NCBI GenBank assembly: GCA_018830285.1
Contig: JAHJSB010000002.1
Span: 62,001-126,000 of the forward strand
Origin: Alphaproteobacteria bacterium
GTDB lineage: Bacteria > Pseudomonadota > Alphaproteobacteria > Caulobacterales > Hyphomonadaceae
DNA length: 64,000 nt
Reading direction: 5' to 3'
Below are positions 1-9,645 of this stretch, one piece after another. Under the pieces are notes generated by a model, which did no database searches, was not told the origin of the DNA, and was given only the letters and a program-made list of their open reading frames with translations. The position numbers and the translations under genes were made by a program. The first letter of the stretch is position 1; each line of letters begins with the position of its first letter.

Positions 1-134
1 AGCGAGAAGCGGTTCTTGCGCGCCTCGTATTTGAGGCCGCCAGCCTTGACGACCGAATCCTGGACCGCCGCTGCAATGACTTCAAGATCCTCGGCCGTTT
101 CGGCGAGGAGACGCAGCGCGTGTGGTTCGGACAT
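1..134 (-). CDS. DUF2948 family protein (N-terminal part, truncated by window edge)
   Basis: Minus-strand reading from ATG at 134: MSEPHALRLLAETAEDLEVIAAAVQDSVVKAGGLKYEARKNRFS..., open to the window edge; resembles the DUF2948 protein often found beside murA in alphaproteobacteria. Confidence 0.6.
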   Translation of the reverse strand, partial: MSEPHALRLLAETAEDLEVIAAAVQDSVVKAGGLKYEARKNRFS

Positions 135-143
135 TGTGGCCCC

Positions 144-1424
144 TTATTCGTCCTCGCCCGACAGGCGCTGGATATTGGCGCCGCAGGCATTCAGTTTCGC
201 TTCCAACCGCTCAAACCCGCGATCCAGATGGTAGATACGGTTCACCACAGTCTCACCCTGTGCGGCAAGCCCTGCAATGACAAGTGAGACCGACGCACGC
301 AAGTCTGTTGCCATCACGGGCGCGCCGGTCAGCTGTGGCACGCCTTTGACCACGGCCTCCTGCCCCCGGACATTTATGTCGGCGCCAAGGCGCGACAATT
401 CCGGAGCGTGCATGAATCGGTTCTCGAAAATCGTCTCGCGGATGATGCTGGTGCCATCGGCCAGGCTCATCAGGGCCATGAACTGGGCCTGAAGATCGGT
501 CGGGAAGCCGGGGTGCGGCTGGGTGGAGACACTGACGGCCTTGAGGCGCGTGCCATTGCGGCGAATGCGCAGGGTGGACGCGGCCTCGTCAGCATCGACC
601 GTGACTCCGGCTTCGCGCAGCTTGGCGATCATGGCGCCCAGCGCCTCGACCGGCGCGCCGTCCAGCGTGACATCGCCGCCCGCCGCTGCCGCCGCCATCG
701 CATAGGTGCCGGCTTCAATCCGGTCGGGCATGACGGCGTGCGTGGTGCCGTGCAGTTTCTCGACGCCGGTGATCCGGATCGTCGATGTGCCGGCGCCGGT
801 CACTTTCGCGCCCATGCTGTTGAGGCAGTCGGCGAGGTCTTCGATTTCGGGTTCGCGCGCGGCGTTTTCGAGAATGGTCTCGCCCTTGGCCAGGGTCGCC
901 GTCAGCATGGCGTGTTCGGTGGCGCCAACGCTGGGCATGGCAAACACGATATGCGCGCCCTTGAGGCCCTGGATGGCAGCCGCTTTCACATAGCCGCTTT
1001 CGACCTTGAGGTCGGCGCCCATGGCTTCGAGGGCCTGCAGATGGAGGTCGACGGGGCGGGCGCCAATGGCACAGCCGCCGGGCAGCGAAACGGTCGCGTG
1101 GCCCGAGCGGGCGATCAGCGGGCCCAGCACATTGAAACTGGCGCGCATTTTCCGCACCTGTTCATAAGGCGCGATCGTGCTTTTCAGCTCGGCCGCGTTG
1201 AGGTGGCAGGTCGACTCGCCCTTCGGCCAGTAGACTTCGACGCCCAGTGTTTCCAGCAATTGCGCCAGGAAACGGGTGTCGGCCAGGCTCGGCATGTTGG
1301 TGAGCGTGATCGGCTCGTCGGTGAGCAGGCACGCGACCATGAGCTTCAGGGCCGAGTTCTTGGCGCCGGAAACGCGGATGCGGCCATTCAGCTGAGCGCC
1401 GCCAATGATGTTCAATCTATCCAT
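144..1424 (-). CDS. murA: UDP-N-acetylglucosamine 1-carboxyvinyltransferase
   Basis: [45 protein letters not shown]...; full-length MurA-like ORF; start set at MDRLN rather than the upstream MRA. Confidence 0.97.
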   Translation of the reverse strand: MDRLNIIGGAQLNGRIRVSGAKNSALKLMVACLLTDEPITLTNMPSLADTRFLAQLLETLGVEVYWPKGESTCHLNAAELKSTIAPYEQVRKMRASFNVLGPLIARSGHATVSLPGGCAIGARPVDLHLQALEAMGADLKVESGYVKAAAIQGLKGAHIVFAMPSVGATEHAMLTATLAKGETILENAAREPEIEDLADCLNSMGAKVTGAGTSTIRITGVEKLHGTTHAVMPDRIEAGTYAMAAAAAGGDVTLDGAPVEALGAMIAKLREAGVTVDADEAASTLRIRRNGTRLKAVSVSTQPHPGFPTDLQAQFMALMSLADGTSIIRETIFENRFMHAPELSRLGADINVRGQEAVVKGVPQLTGAPVMATDLRASVSLVIAGLAAQGETVVNRIYHLDRGFERLEAKLNACGANIQRLSGEDE

Positions 1425-1580
1425 GGCGCGCACTTATAGTCTGCTTCACGGCGCGGGAAAGGCGTGATTGTGGAACCTTGAGGCGCAATAGCAGCAGGTT
1501 CGCGGCAGCGCGGGTCCATGACAGGCGGATTGGCCGCGCCTGCAGCCCGCACAATCCGGACCGCCTGATCGATCAGGACG

Positions 1581-1781
1581 TCAGTTCCGGCCAGCTTGTC
1601 CGGGTTTGCGACCGGGCGCCGGAGGCGGGTCGTCTTTCGGCTTGCGGCTGGCGGCTTTGCGGCGCTTCAGGTTCGCCCGTAACGCTTCTGCGCGGCGGGC
1701 AACTTTTTCGGGGTCTTTCGGCGTGTGGGACATATCCTGCAGCTTTTCGCGGTTAAACGGTCTTTTCATCTGGGAAGGCAT
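1581..1781 (-). CDS. Small basic conserved hypothetical protein
   Basis: 66-aa ORF ...MSHTPKDPEKVARRAEALRANLKRRKAASRKPK...; isolated between murA and tRNA; start uncertain. Confidence 0.5.
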   Translation of the reverse strand: MPSQMKRPFNREKLQDMSHTPKDPEKVARRAEALRANLKRRKAASRKPKDDPPPAPGRKPGQAGRN

Positions 1782-1811
1782 AAGCTAAAGCCGCGACTTG
1801 CAAACGGCAAC

Positions 1812-1886
1812 GCCGCGGTAGCTCAGTGGTAGAGCGCGTCATTGGTAATGACGAGGTCGGGAGTTCAATTCTCCCTCGCGGCACCA
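1812..1886 (+). tRNA. tRNA-Thr(GGT)
   Basis: GCCGCGGTAGCTCAGTGGTAGAGCGCGTCATTGGTAATGACGAGGTCGGGAGTTCAATTCTCCCTCGCGGCACCA; cloverleaf with loop TTGGTAA, encoded CCA. Confidence 0.95.
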
Positions 1887-2174
1887 GTTTTCTCTCTGGT
1901 TTTCAGCGCATTGCCGGCTTCGCTACGCCCCTGCGTCGCTCCGGACCGTGCTCGCGATCATCGCATGCTCCACAGCGCTTATAGCCGGGACGATCAAACA
2001 TTTCACGTCTCGTTTGCTCACAGGGAATGAGTTGCACTTCCAAAGCAAGACCGATTAGTGTCCGCCTGACAATTCGCCAGTCGTTCCTCGGGCCGCCAAA
2101 ACGATTGGCCTGCCGCTTCGAATGGAAATGCGACAACCTTCCCAGCCTCGCAATGAGGGACATGAGAGTCATTC

Positions 2175-3134
2175 ATGGATTTTGATATGGAGTATGTGAC
2201 TCACCATGCTCACGGTCGGGACGTGACGTTCGCGCTGCGCAGGGGGATTAGAGACCGCTACCTGGATGGGATCCGGTCGGGCAAGCTCCAGGTTGATACA
2301 TTGTCATACTTCAATTTCCGCGCCAACGAACTCGGCCGGGACATGACCGTCGTCGACGTCGGCGCCAACATTGGCGCGCTCTCCTTGCCGCTCGCGGTCG
2401 CCGGCCACCGGGTGATGGGTATCGAAGCCGATCCGAACAATTTTGCCTGCCTGCTGGCCGCGAAGAAGGCCAATCCGGGCACCGACTTTCTGCCCGTCAA
2501 CCTGGCCGCCACCAGCGGCTTTCGGATGGTGTTCCTCGAAAGTGACAGCGCCTGGACGCAAGTCACGGATTCACCGGCTTCGGGCCGGTCGGCCCTGGGC
2601 ATGCCGCTCGTCGATATCATCGACACGTTCGGGTTTGCGGATGCCGACCTGATCAAGATGGACATTGAGGGATCCGAACTTGCTGCCTTGACCGGCATAG
2701 AGTCTTTCATTTCGAACAATCCGGATGTCGAGTTTGTCTATGAGAGCAATTTTGAGGCCTGCGACTTTTATGGCCACACGCGCCAGGACCTGGCGCGCCG
2801 GTTCGAGGATCTTGGTTATTCGCTGTATTGCTTCCGTCCGCAGGGCGACCTGATGCGGTATTCCAGTTCGGCGCCCCAGGGCCTGGCCATCGTCGATATG
2901 CTGGCCACGAAACGCGACATGTCAGGTGCCGGATACGCACCTGTCGTGGACTATGACGACGATTGGGCCGAGCTGGAAATTCGCAAGGCCCTCAATCGCC
3001 CCATGGAAGTCCAACAGAAGCATGCGTTGAGCGACCTCAAGTATTGTCGTCCGGCATTCCTGGAAAGCGACGTGTGGAACCGCGCCTATCAGATTTACCT
3101 CAACAAGAAGTCGGCTTCTGCGTCAGGATCATGA
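2175..3134 (+). CDS. FkbM family methyltransferase
   Basis: TVVDVGANIGALSLPLAVAGHRVMGIEADPNNFACL... SAM-binding motif and DLIKMDIEGSELAALTGIE typical of FkbM. Confidence 0.85.
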   Translation: MDFDMEYVTHHAHGRDVTFALRRGIRDRYLDGIRSGKLQVDTLSYFNFRANELGRDMTVVDVGANIGALSLPLAVAGHRVMGIEADPNNFACLLAAKKANPGTDFLPVNLAATSGFRMVFLESDSAWTQVTDSPASGRSALGMPLVDIIDTFGFADADLIKMDIEGSELAALTGIESFISNNPDVEFVYESNFEACDFYGHTRQDLARRFEDLGYSLYCFRPQGDLMRYSSSAPQGLAIVDMLATKRDMSGAGYAPVVDYDDDWAELEIRKALNRPMEVQQKHALSDLKYCRPAFLESDVWNRAYQIYLNKKSASASGS

Positions 3135-3151
3135 CGCCGTCAGGCGCTCAC

Positions 3152-3168
3152 TTCTCCGTCGCGGCACC
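3152..3168 (+). repeat. Imperfect direct copy of the tRNA-Thr 3' end
   Basis: TTCTCCGTCGCGGCACC (3152-3168) versus TTCTCCCTCGCGGCACC (1869-1885); 16/17 identical, both followed by a T-run. Confidence 0.6.
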
Positions 3169-3242
3169 GTTTTAGTATGCAGATTGGCGTGCGCCCAGTC
3201 ATCGATGGCTGGGCGCAACAGACATCTGTCAGATCGCGGAAC

Positions 3243-5267
3243 TCAGCGCAGGCCGCAATCGTCGTACAAATAGGCCTCGATCGCGTCCAATGACATGCGT
3301 TGCTGGTCAGGCGTCCACGGCAAGCTGTGAGGCTGGTCGGGAATGGTCAGAAATTTTGCCTTCGTGTGCTTTTTGACGGCGTTGTAGAATGACTGGCCAA
3401 ACGTGATCGGCACCCTGACATCGCGATCGCCATGGAAGACAAGCACCGGAATGCTGGCTTGAGAAACGTCCTTGATGACATCCCTTCCCGACAGCGCCGA
3501 GGCGAAGGCCGCACGGCCAAACCGGCTGCGGTCAACGCCGACGAGAATCTTGGCGGATTCGGCATAGCCTGCACCTGCGATTGCACACTGGAACGGGCTG
3601 TCCGGCCGCACCGTTGCCGCCATGGCGGCATATCCGCCGTAGGAATAGCCGAAGATGGCGATCTTGTCGGCTGCCGCGATGCCGGATTCCACCAGCCAGG
3701 CCGCGCTGTCTTCAAGATCATCCTGCGCCTTGTAGCCGAATTGCCCGTCTCCGGCCCGCCATTGGTCGAGCCCCCAGTCGGTGCTGCCCCGGTATTGCGG
3801 CTGCAGCACGGCGAATCCGCGCGAGGACAGGAACGGAATCCAGCCGCTCGAATCCCAACCAGCATAGTCACGTGCCCATGGGCCGCCATGTGGCAGAACA
3901 ATCGCTTTGCCTGCCGGATCGCCTTCCTTCCATCCTGCCGCATGCGTCAACAATGCTGGCGTCCGGCGACCATCACGCGCGGTATAATAGACCAAGTCCA
4001 TCGTACCGATATCCGCAGGATCGATCCATGGCCGCTCCGCACCGATGGCCTGCAGCCTTTCCTTGTCGTCAAACACGAAATAGCGGGCCGGGTGCTGCAC
4101 GGATGATGCGCTGAAGACGATGCGGTTGCGGTCGTCAGACGCATAGATCACGTCGATTTCCTGCCCTGGAAAGGCCTGCTCCAGTCCGAGCACGATGCCG
4201 CCCAGTTCGGGGTCGACCCAGACCGTTCGGGTTGTATCAGCACCGTAATTGAAGCCGAGCACCTTGCCGAATTCAGACGGCACGGTCGATGTTACGACGC
4301 CTGTTGCATCAAAGTCGGGATTGGCAAAAACAGGCTCATCGCTGAGCGTCTGTGTCTTTGGATCGTATGTGTAGATCTGCTTCTTGTCGGTAAATTTGTT
4401 GGTATTGATGTAGTACAGGCCCGCCTTGTCGTCCCAGTGGATCACATCGAGTTCGCGCCGTTCGACAAGGTCGATCCTGAGGGCATCCTGCTTTTCGAAG
4501 CTGCCGCCCTTTGCGGACTTGAGACTGATTTCCTGGACGAATGTCCCGTCCGTTTCGTCGAATTCCGATTCAGCCATGACTTCGCCATCCCAGGGATCGG
4601 CAAAGGCAGCGGAACGGTCAGTCGTGCTCTGGTACACGACTTCAACCTCGTTGGTCTTCAGATCAAGCAAACCGAGCTCGGACTCGAATGAGCGGGCATT
4701 CAGCCTGGAGATGAGTACATGGTCGGGGTCGCCCGCCATGCGCGACGCGACCGATCCACGTGCTTCCATGCGCAGGCATATTTCAGTGTTCTTGCTGCGG
4801 CCTCGCATGCTGCCCAGTTCGATGAAGGGCTCTTCGAATGTCTCGAAACTCTTGTCCGTGATCAAGGTCTTGACCACCCATGTACGTGTCGAGCCGGTGG
4901 TCTTGCCTTCACTGCAGCCTCGGAGCGAACCTGTATAGGGCTTGCGAATGGCCGTCAGGACGTAGCCGTTTTTCAACGCCTGAATGAAAATGAATTCGCT
5001 GTCGTCGCCATCCGGCGCAGCCATCACGGGCGCTTTCGACAGATCGTTGAGGTCCCAGGTCGCGATGACCGCGCGGTCCTTGTCGTCACCTGCACTGGGG
5101 CCGACGAGCGCGAACATCGTGTTCCCGTCCGTTGTCACAGTGACGTTTGCAATGGCCGGAAGCCGGGCCAGATCTTCAACGGCAATCGGCTCGGCCGCGG
5201 CTGGTCTGGCGGCAATGACCGCGGCGCTGCACCCGACAAGAAACGAGATTAGGATAGGCTTGAGCAT
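3243..5267 (-). CDS. S9 family (prolyl oligopeptidase-type) peptidase, secreted
   Basis: Signal peptide MLKPILISFLVGCSAAVIAARPAAA; catalytic GYSYGGYAAMAA, HGDRDVRVP and PHSLPW C-terminal motifs. Confidence 0.88.
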   Translation of the reverse strand: MLKPILISFLVGCSAAVIAARPAAAEPIAVEDLARLPAIANVTVTTDGNTMFALVGPSAGDDKDRAVIATWDLNDLSKAPVMAAPDGDDSEFIFIQALKNGYVLTAIRKPYTGSLRGCSEGKTTGSTRTWVVKTLITDKSFETFEEPFIELGSMRGRSKNTEICLRMEARGSVASRMAGDPDHVLISRLNARSFESELGLLDLKTNEVEVVYQSTTDRSAAFADPWDGEVMAESEFDETDGTFVQEISLKSAKGGSFEKQDALRIDLVERRELDVIHWDDKAGLYYINTNKFTDKKQIYTYDPKTQTLSDEPVFANPDFDATGVVTSTVPSEFGKVLGFNYGADTTRTVWVDPELGGIVLGLEQAFPGQEIDVIYASDDRNRIVFSASSVQHPARYFVFDDKERLQAIGAERPWIDPADIGTMDLVYYTARDGRRTPALLTHAAGWKEGDPAGKAIVLPHGGPWARDYAGWDSSGWIPFLSSRGFAVLQPQYRGSTDWGLDQWRAGDGQFGYKAQDDLEDSAAWLVESGIAAADKIAIFGYSYGGYAAMAATVRPDSPFQCAIAGAGYAESAKILVGVDRSRFGRAAFASALSGRDVIKDVSQASIPVLVFHGDRDVRVPITFGQSFYNAVKKHTKAKFLTIPDQPHSLPWTPDQQRMSLDAIEAYLYDDCGLR

Positions 5268-5627
5268 GATCGGAAACATCTCCCTTTGGACCGATGTCGC
5301 CCACACGGCGCCGACCTGTCAACTCTCCAGAGCCAACGGAAGGACTCTTCTGCCTGAGAAGAATCAGCAGGAAAATCTTGCCGTTCAGTACGCAATTCTG
5401 ACCAATCCATGCGCACCGGCACCGAGCCGGCGCACAAAAGATGGCAATTTTGTCACATCATACGGATAGATGACGGAAATCTGACCGTAATATGATGTCC
5501 GCAGTTGATTTGAGGATTACAAACCCGCAACAATTTACGCCGGGGGCGATTGTCAGGGCTTGGAAGGGGATTTTCAGGTCGAACGACAGCCGCTCGGGAA
5601 TGTTGAGGGAAACGGAGAATCCAACTC

Positions 5628-8600
5628 ATGAAACCAATGAATTTTAGCAACGCGCTTTTGCGCACAGTTGCCTTTTCCGCGCTGTGCGCCGGATTGGGTG
5701 CGAACGCTCTCGCTCAGGAAACCGAAACAACGGCTGATGACTCTGTCATTGTCGTCGCGCCGGTCGCTGAAGACGTCGAAGGTGACGAGAAGAAGCTTGA
5801 TGTCGTCCGGGTGACGGGCTCGCGTCTGTCTTCGGAGTATACCGCCGTTGCACCGATCCAAATCCTGAGCACGTCTGACGCGGTGCTCGAAGGCATCGCT
5901 GATGTTGGCGCGCTGCTGCAGACCGCAACAGTCGCCGCCGGCTCACCCCAGGTGACTGCTGCGTCGTCGTCCGCATTCGTCCAGAATGGCGGCGTCGGCA
6001 CTGAAACGGTTTCGCTGCGTGGCCTCGGCGCCAACCGCACGCTGACCCTGATCAACGGCCGCCGCGCAGGTCCAGCCGGTACGCGTGGTGCCGTTTCGGC
6101 ATTTGACCTCAACGCCATTCCACTTTCCGCTGTTGAAAGCGTCGAAATCCTGAAGGATGGCGCCTCTTCGATCTACGGTTCGGACGCTGTTGCCGGCGTT
6201 GTGAACATCATCACCAAGCAGGATGACGGTGTGGAATTCGATCTGTTCACGTCGATCCCGGAAAACTCCGGCGGTGAGCTGATCCGCGGCAGCGCGACCT
6301 GGGGCAAGACGTTCGAGCGCGGCCGCGCCTTGCTGTCATTCGACTATTACAAGCAGGAAGAACTCGCTCGCGGAGATCGTGACTATTTCAAGTGCGGCGA
6401 GGACTATGTCTTCAACGCTGATGGTTCGCGCGCCGACGTGCTCGACCCACGCACCGGAAACCCTCGCTGTAACGACCTGGCCTGGGGCCATGTCTGGGTT
6501 TACGACTACAATGCTCCCGGCTTCGTCACGACACCATGGCAGGGTCGCCCTCAGTTGATCCAGTACGATTATGACGGCGACCTGGGCAATTACCTGCCTG
6601 GCTTCCCGACAAACAACACGGCCGGGCTTGTCGTCCCGGGCGGTTTCTATGCCGTCGGCTATGACGAATTGCTGCTTCCGGGCGCGACACCTGACCCGGT
6701 TTTCGCACCATCGGCACGCGACTCGCTCGGTCTTCTGAACGCTGACAGCGAGTTCCAGGACGAAGAATCGCTGAGCCCCGAAGTCGAGCGGTTCACGCTC
6801 TACGGGAATGGCGAATTCGAAGTCAATCCGCACATGGACCTCTATGGCGAGTTTCTGCTCAATCGCCGCGAAACCTATGTGAACGGTTATCGCCAGTTCT
6901 GGACCTATGACTATGTCTACGAATATGGTGGCTCAACATACAGCAACAGCCCGAGCGCACTCGCGAACGGATGGGGCGGTGTTGCTGGATCGGGCGCCTT
7001 TGTCGGCCTCAGCCCAACGGCGATCACGGATCATAACGACACCAAGATCACCGTTGACTACCTGAACCTTGTTGGCGGCATGCGCGGCAGCTTCGACGCC
7101 GCCCTGGCGGACTGGAACTACGATACGTATCTCCAGTTCTCCCGGTCGGATGGTGACTACCAGCAAGACCTGATCTTCGACGACGCAATCACCCCGTACC
7201 AGTGGTTCAACGGCAACACGTGCGCAGGTTCGACAACTCCCGTCCGCGGCGTCGATTGTGTGGATGTCGACTGGTACAACCCGAACACGCTGGCCGGCGA
7301 CGTGTCTGACGCAGACCGGGCCTTCCTGTTCGGCAACGAAATCGGCAACACGGTCTATGAGCAAACCCAGTTTGAGATGTTCTTCAACGGACCGCTCTTC
7401 GAACTGCCGGCCGGTACTGTCGGTGCGGGCTTCGGCGCCAACCGACTGCGCGAGCGCATCAACGACGTTCCTGGCGAAGTCACGCAAGATGGCAACGCCT
7501 GGGGCTCGTCGAGCGCCGGTATCACCAAAGGTTCGAAAGACACGTCTGCGATCTTCGGTGAACTCGCCATTCCGCTGGTCAAGGATGCGCCGCTCATGGA
7601 AGCGCTTGATCTCTCCTTGTCGGCACGCTGGACAAATGAAGAAACCACCGTACGCGGTGTGTCAGCTGGTCAGGACAACACGACCTACAAGGTCGGCCTC
7701 GGCTGGCAGGTTACGCCATCCGTGAAAGCGCGCGCCACGTTCGGCACGTCTTTCCGCGGTGCAGAATTGTTCGAGGCGGCACTTGCCGGCCAGACAGCCT
7801 TTGCTGGCCAGCGCGCAATCGATCCCTGCGTGAACTACCAAAACGCATTTACGAACGGCGATATTTCCCAACGCCGCTTCGACAATTGCTCGGCTGATCT
7901 TCCGGTCGGCGTTGTGCCAACCGGCGGCGGCGGCAGTGCAACCGTCTCGTCCACGGGTAACCCGTTCCTCGATCCTGAAACGTCCGAAGCATTGAATGTC
8001 GGGCTGATCTGGGCACCAACATGGATCGATTTCCGGGCTTCGATCGATTACTTCGAGATCGAGATCACCGACGAAATCACCCGTCTCGGTGCAGCAAATA
8101 TCCTGCTTGGCTGTTATGAGTCGGACAGTTTCGCGACAGAGCCGCTGTGTAGCCAGTTTACACGCGACCCGAACAATTACCTGATCGATACGGTCACCAA
8201 TGACTTTATCAACGTCGCAACGCAGACGAACAAGGGTATCGACTTCTCGGCTGAATACTCGCGGGACTTCTCGTTCGGTTCGCTGACGCTCAACACGCAG
8301 CACACATACCAGCAGGAAGACGAGATCGTGCTGTTCGCCAATAGCGAGCCGCTCGACACGACCGGCGAAGCGGGTGATCCGGAATGGGTTGGTAACTTCA
8401 ACGCCACGCTGGAACGTGGACCTTGGTCCTACTTCTGGGGCATGGACTTCATCGGCAAGACGTCGAACGTCGATAGCTATATCATCGCCAATGGCGACGT
8501 TTGGCCCAACTATCTCGGCCAGCCAATCGGCCTGAAGCTGAATACGGAGCAAATCACGTATCACAGCTTGTCGGTCGGGCGTGAACTCCCGAACGGCTTT

Positions 8601-8756
8601 GACGTTCGTCTTGGCGTCCGGAACGTCTTCGATGAGCATCCGCCAGCCGTTTCAACGGTCGGCAGCGAATACGATACCGTGGGTACATCTGCTTTCTACT
8701 CGCAGTATGACGCCTTCGGCCGTCGTTTCTTCCTGAATGTCAGCAAGAGCTTCTAG
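5628..8756 (+). CDS. TonB-dependent receptor
   Basis: Signal peptide, VRVTGSRL, plug-domain TVSLRGLGANRTLTLINGRR, VESVEILKDGASSIYGSDAVAGVVNIITK, C-terminal beta-strand ending in F. Confidence 0.95.
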   Translation: MKPMNFSNALLRTVAFSALCAGLGANALAQETETTADDSVIVVAPVAEDVEGDEKKLDVVRVTGSRLSSEYTAVAPIQILSTSDAVLEGIADVGALLQTATVAAGSPQVTAASSSAFVQNGGVGTETVSLRGLGANRTLTLINGRRAGPAGTRGAVSAFDLNAIPLSAVESVEILKDGASSIYGSDAVAGVVNIITKQDDGVEFDLFTSIPENSGGELIRGSATWGKTFERGRALLSFDYYKQEELARGDRDYFKCGEDYVFNADGSRADVLDPRTGNPRCNDLAWGHVWVYDYNAPGFVTTPWQGRPQLIQYDYDGDLGNYLPGFPTNNTAGLVVPGGFYAVGYDELLLPGATPDPVFAPSARDSLGLLNADSEFQDEESLSPEVERFTLYGNGEFEVNPHMDLYGEFLLNRRETYVNGYRQFWTYDYVYEYGGSTYSNSPSALANGWGGVAGSGAFVGLSPTAITDHNDTKITVDYLNLVGGMRGSFDAALADWNYDTYLQFSRSDGDYQQDLIFDDAITPYQWFNGNTCAGSTTPVRGVDCVDVDWYNPNTLAGDVSDADRAFLFGNEIGNTVYEQTQFEMFFNGPLFELPAGTVGAGFGANRLRERINDVPGEVTQDGNAWGSSSAGITKGSKDTSAIFGELAIPLVKDAPLMEALDLSLSARWTNEETTVRGVSAGQDNTTYKVGLGWQVTPSVKARATFGTSFRGAELFEAALAGQTAFAGQRAIDPCVNYQNAFTNGDISQRRFDNCSADLPVGVVPTGGGGSATVSSTGNPFLDPETSEALNVGLIWAPTWIDFRASIDYFEIEITDEITRLGAANILLGCYESDSFATEPLCSQFTRDPNNYLIDTVTNDFINVATQTNKGIDFSAEYSRDFSFGSLTLNTQHTYQQEDEIVLFANSEPLDTTGEAGDPEWVGNFNATLERGPWSYFWGMDFIGKTSNVDSYIIANGDVWPNYLGQPIGLKLNTEQITYHSLSVGRELPNGFDVRLGVRNVFDEHPPAVSTVGSEYDTVGTSAFYSQYDAFGRRFFLNVSKSF

Positions 8757-8777
8757 CATCTGACTGAATTGACACTT

Positions 8778-8809
8778 AAAAGCGGCTGGCAGATTGCCAG
8801 CCGCTTTTT
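8778..8809 (+). terminator. Rho-independent terminator after the TonB receptor gene
   Basis: AAAAGCGGCTGGC-AGATT-GCCAGCCGCTTTTT: 13-bp stem followed by a T-run. Confidence 0.85.
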
Positions 8810-8850
8810 CATTTTTGGCGATCACCAGGTTGCGCACGGAGACAGAATCA

Positions 8851-9636
8851 ATGCCGCGAATTTCCATGACGCAGGATAATCTGAACGACCGAAATGCCGA
8901 GTTCCAACAGGCACCGCTATCGAAGCCGGTCTTCCTCAATTCCGTGCCCAAGAGCGGCACCCACCTGTTGCGCAATATCCTGAGGATGTTTGTCCCGGTC
9001 GCGCAGCAATACCACGACGACTTCATCCAGATACCGAACCTGCGCCAGCACAGCAGGGCGCTGCATCCCGACAATCCGAAGCTCAGCTGGGGGCACCTGC
9101 TCTTCTCGGACGAGTCCGCACTCGCAACCAGCCTGTCGCACCAGATCCTGCTCGTTCGCGACCCCCACACGTGGGTGCTGGCGCGGGCCCGTTTCTTCCT
9201 GTCGGAAAATTTTGACGGGAACCTCGCCCACCTGCGGACCCGGCAATACAGTGCCGGCGAGCTGATGAACATGATGATCTTCGGCATCCACGGCAAAGCC
9301 CCAACCATGTACGATATTTACACGCACAATGCTGCGGCATGGCTCGGCACGGGCGTCAAGCTCTACCGCTACGAGGACCTGGTCAGCCACCTCAAGGACC
9401 TCAACTCCCAACGCGCCGAGGCCTATTTCGTCCAACTCCTGACCGATTGCGGCATTGGCGTGCCCGACGACTGGCGCGCCCGTGTCATTATCGGAAGCGA
9501 CAAAGCCCAGAGCGGCACGGCTCGCGATAATCTCCAGGTCGACGACTCTCGCCTGCCTGAAGAATTGCCGGACATGCAGAAAAAGCTGGTTGAATATGCC
9601 TTGCCGGGCCTGCGCGCCCTGCTGGGATACGCCTGA
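8851..9636 (+). CDS. Sulfotransferase-like protein
   Basis: 5'-PSB-like FLNSVPKSGTHLLRNIL and 3'-PB-like LVRDPHTWVLARARFFLSE; start moved to ATG 8851 because the listed TTG start lies within the terminator. Confidence 0.7.
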   Translation: MPRISMTQDNLNDRNAEFQQAPLSKPVFLNSVPKSGTHLLRNILRMFVPVAQQYHDDFIQIPNLRQHSRALHPDNPKLSWGHLLFSDESALATSLSHQILLVRDPHTWVLARARFFLSENFDGNLAHLRTRQYSAGELMNMMIFGIHGKAPTMYDIYTHNAAAWLGTGVKLYRYEDLVSHLKDLNSQRAEAYFVQLLTDCGIGVPDDWRARVIIGSDKAQSGTARDNLQVDDSRLPEELPDMQKKLVEYALPGLRALLGYA

Positions 9637-9645
9637 GCGTCCGCC

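Noticed and set aside
408-1439. 343-aa plus-strand ORF opposite murA
   Set aside because: Antisense shadow ORF of a high-GC gene; composition (Arg/Gly/His-rich) lacks recognisable motifs.
1903-2172. 89-aa minus-strand ORF between tRNA-Thr and FkbM gene
   Set aside because: No recognisable motif; probably chance ORF in the spacer.
7662-8639. 325-aa minus-strand ORF inside TonB receptor gene
   Set aside because: Shadow ORF opposite clear receptor coding sequence.
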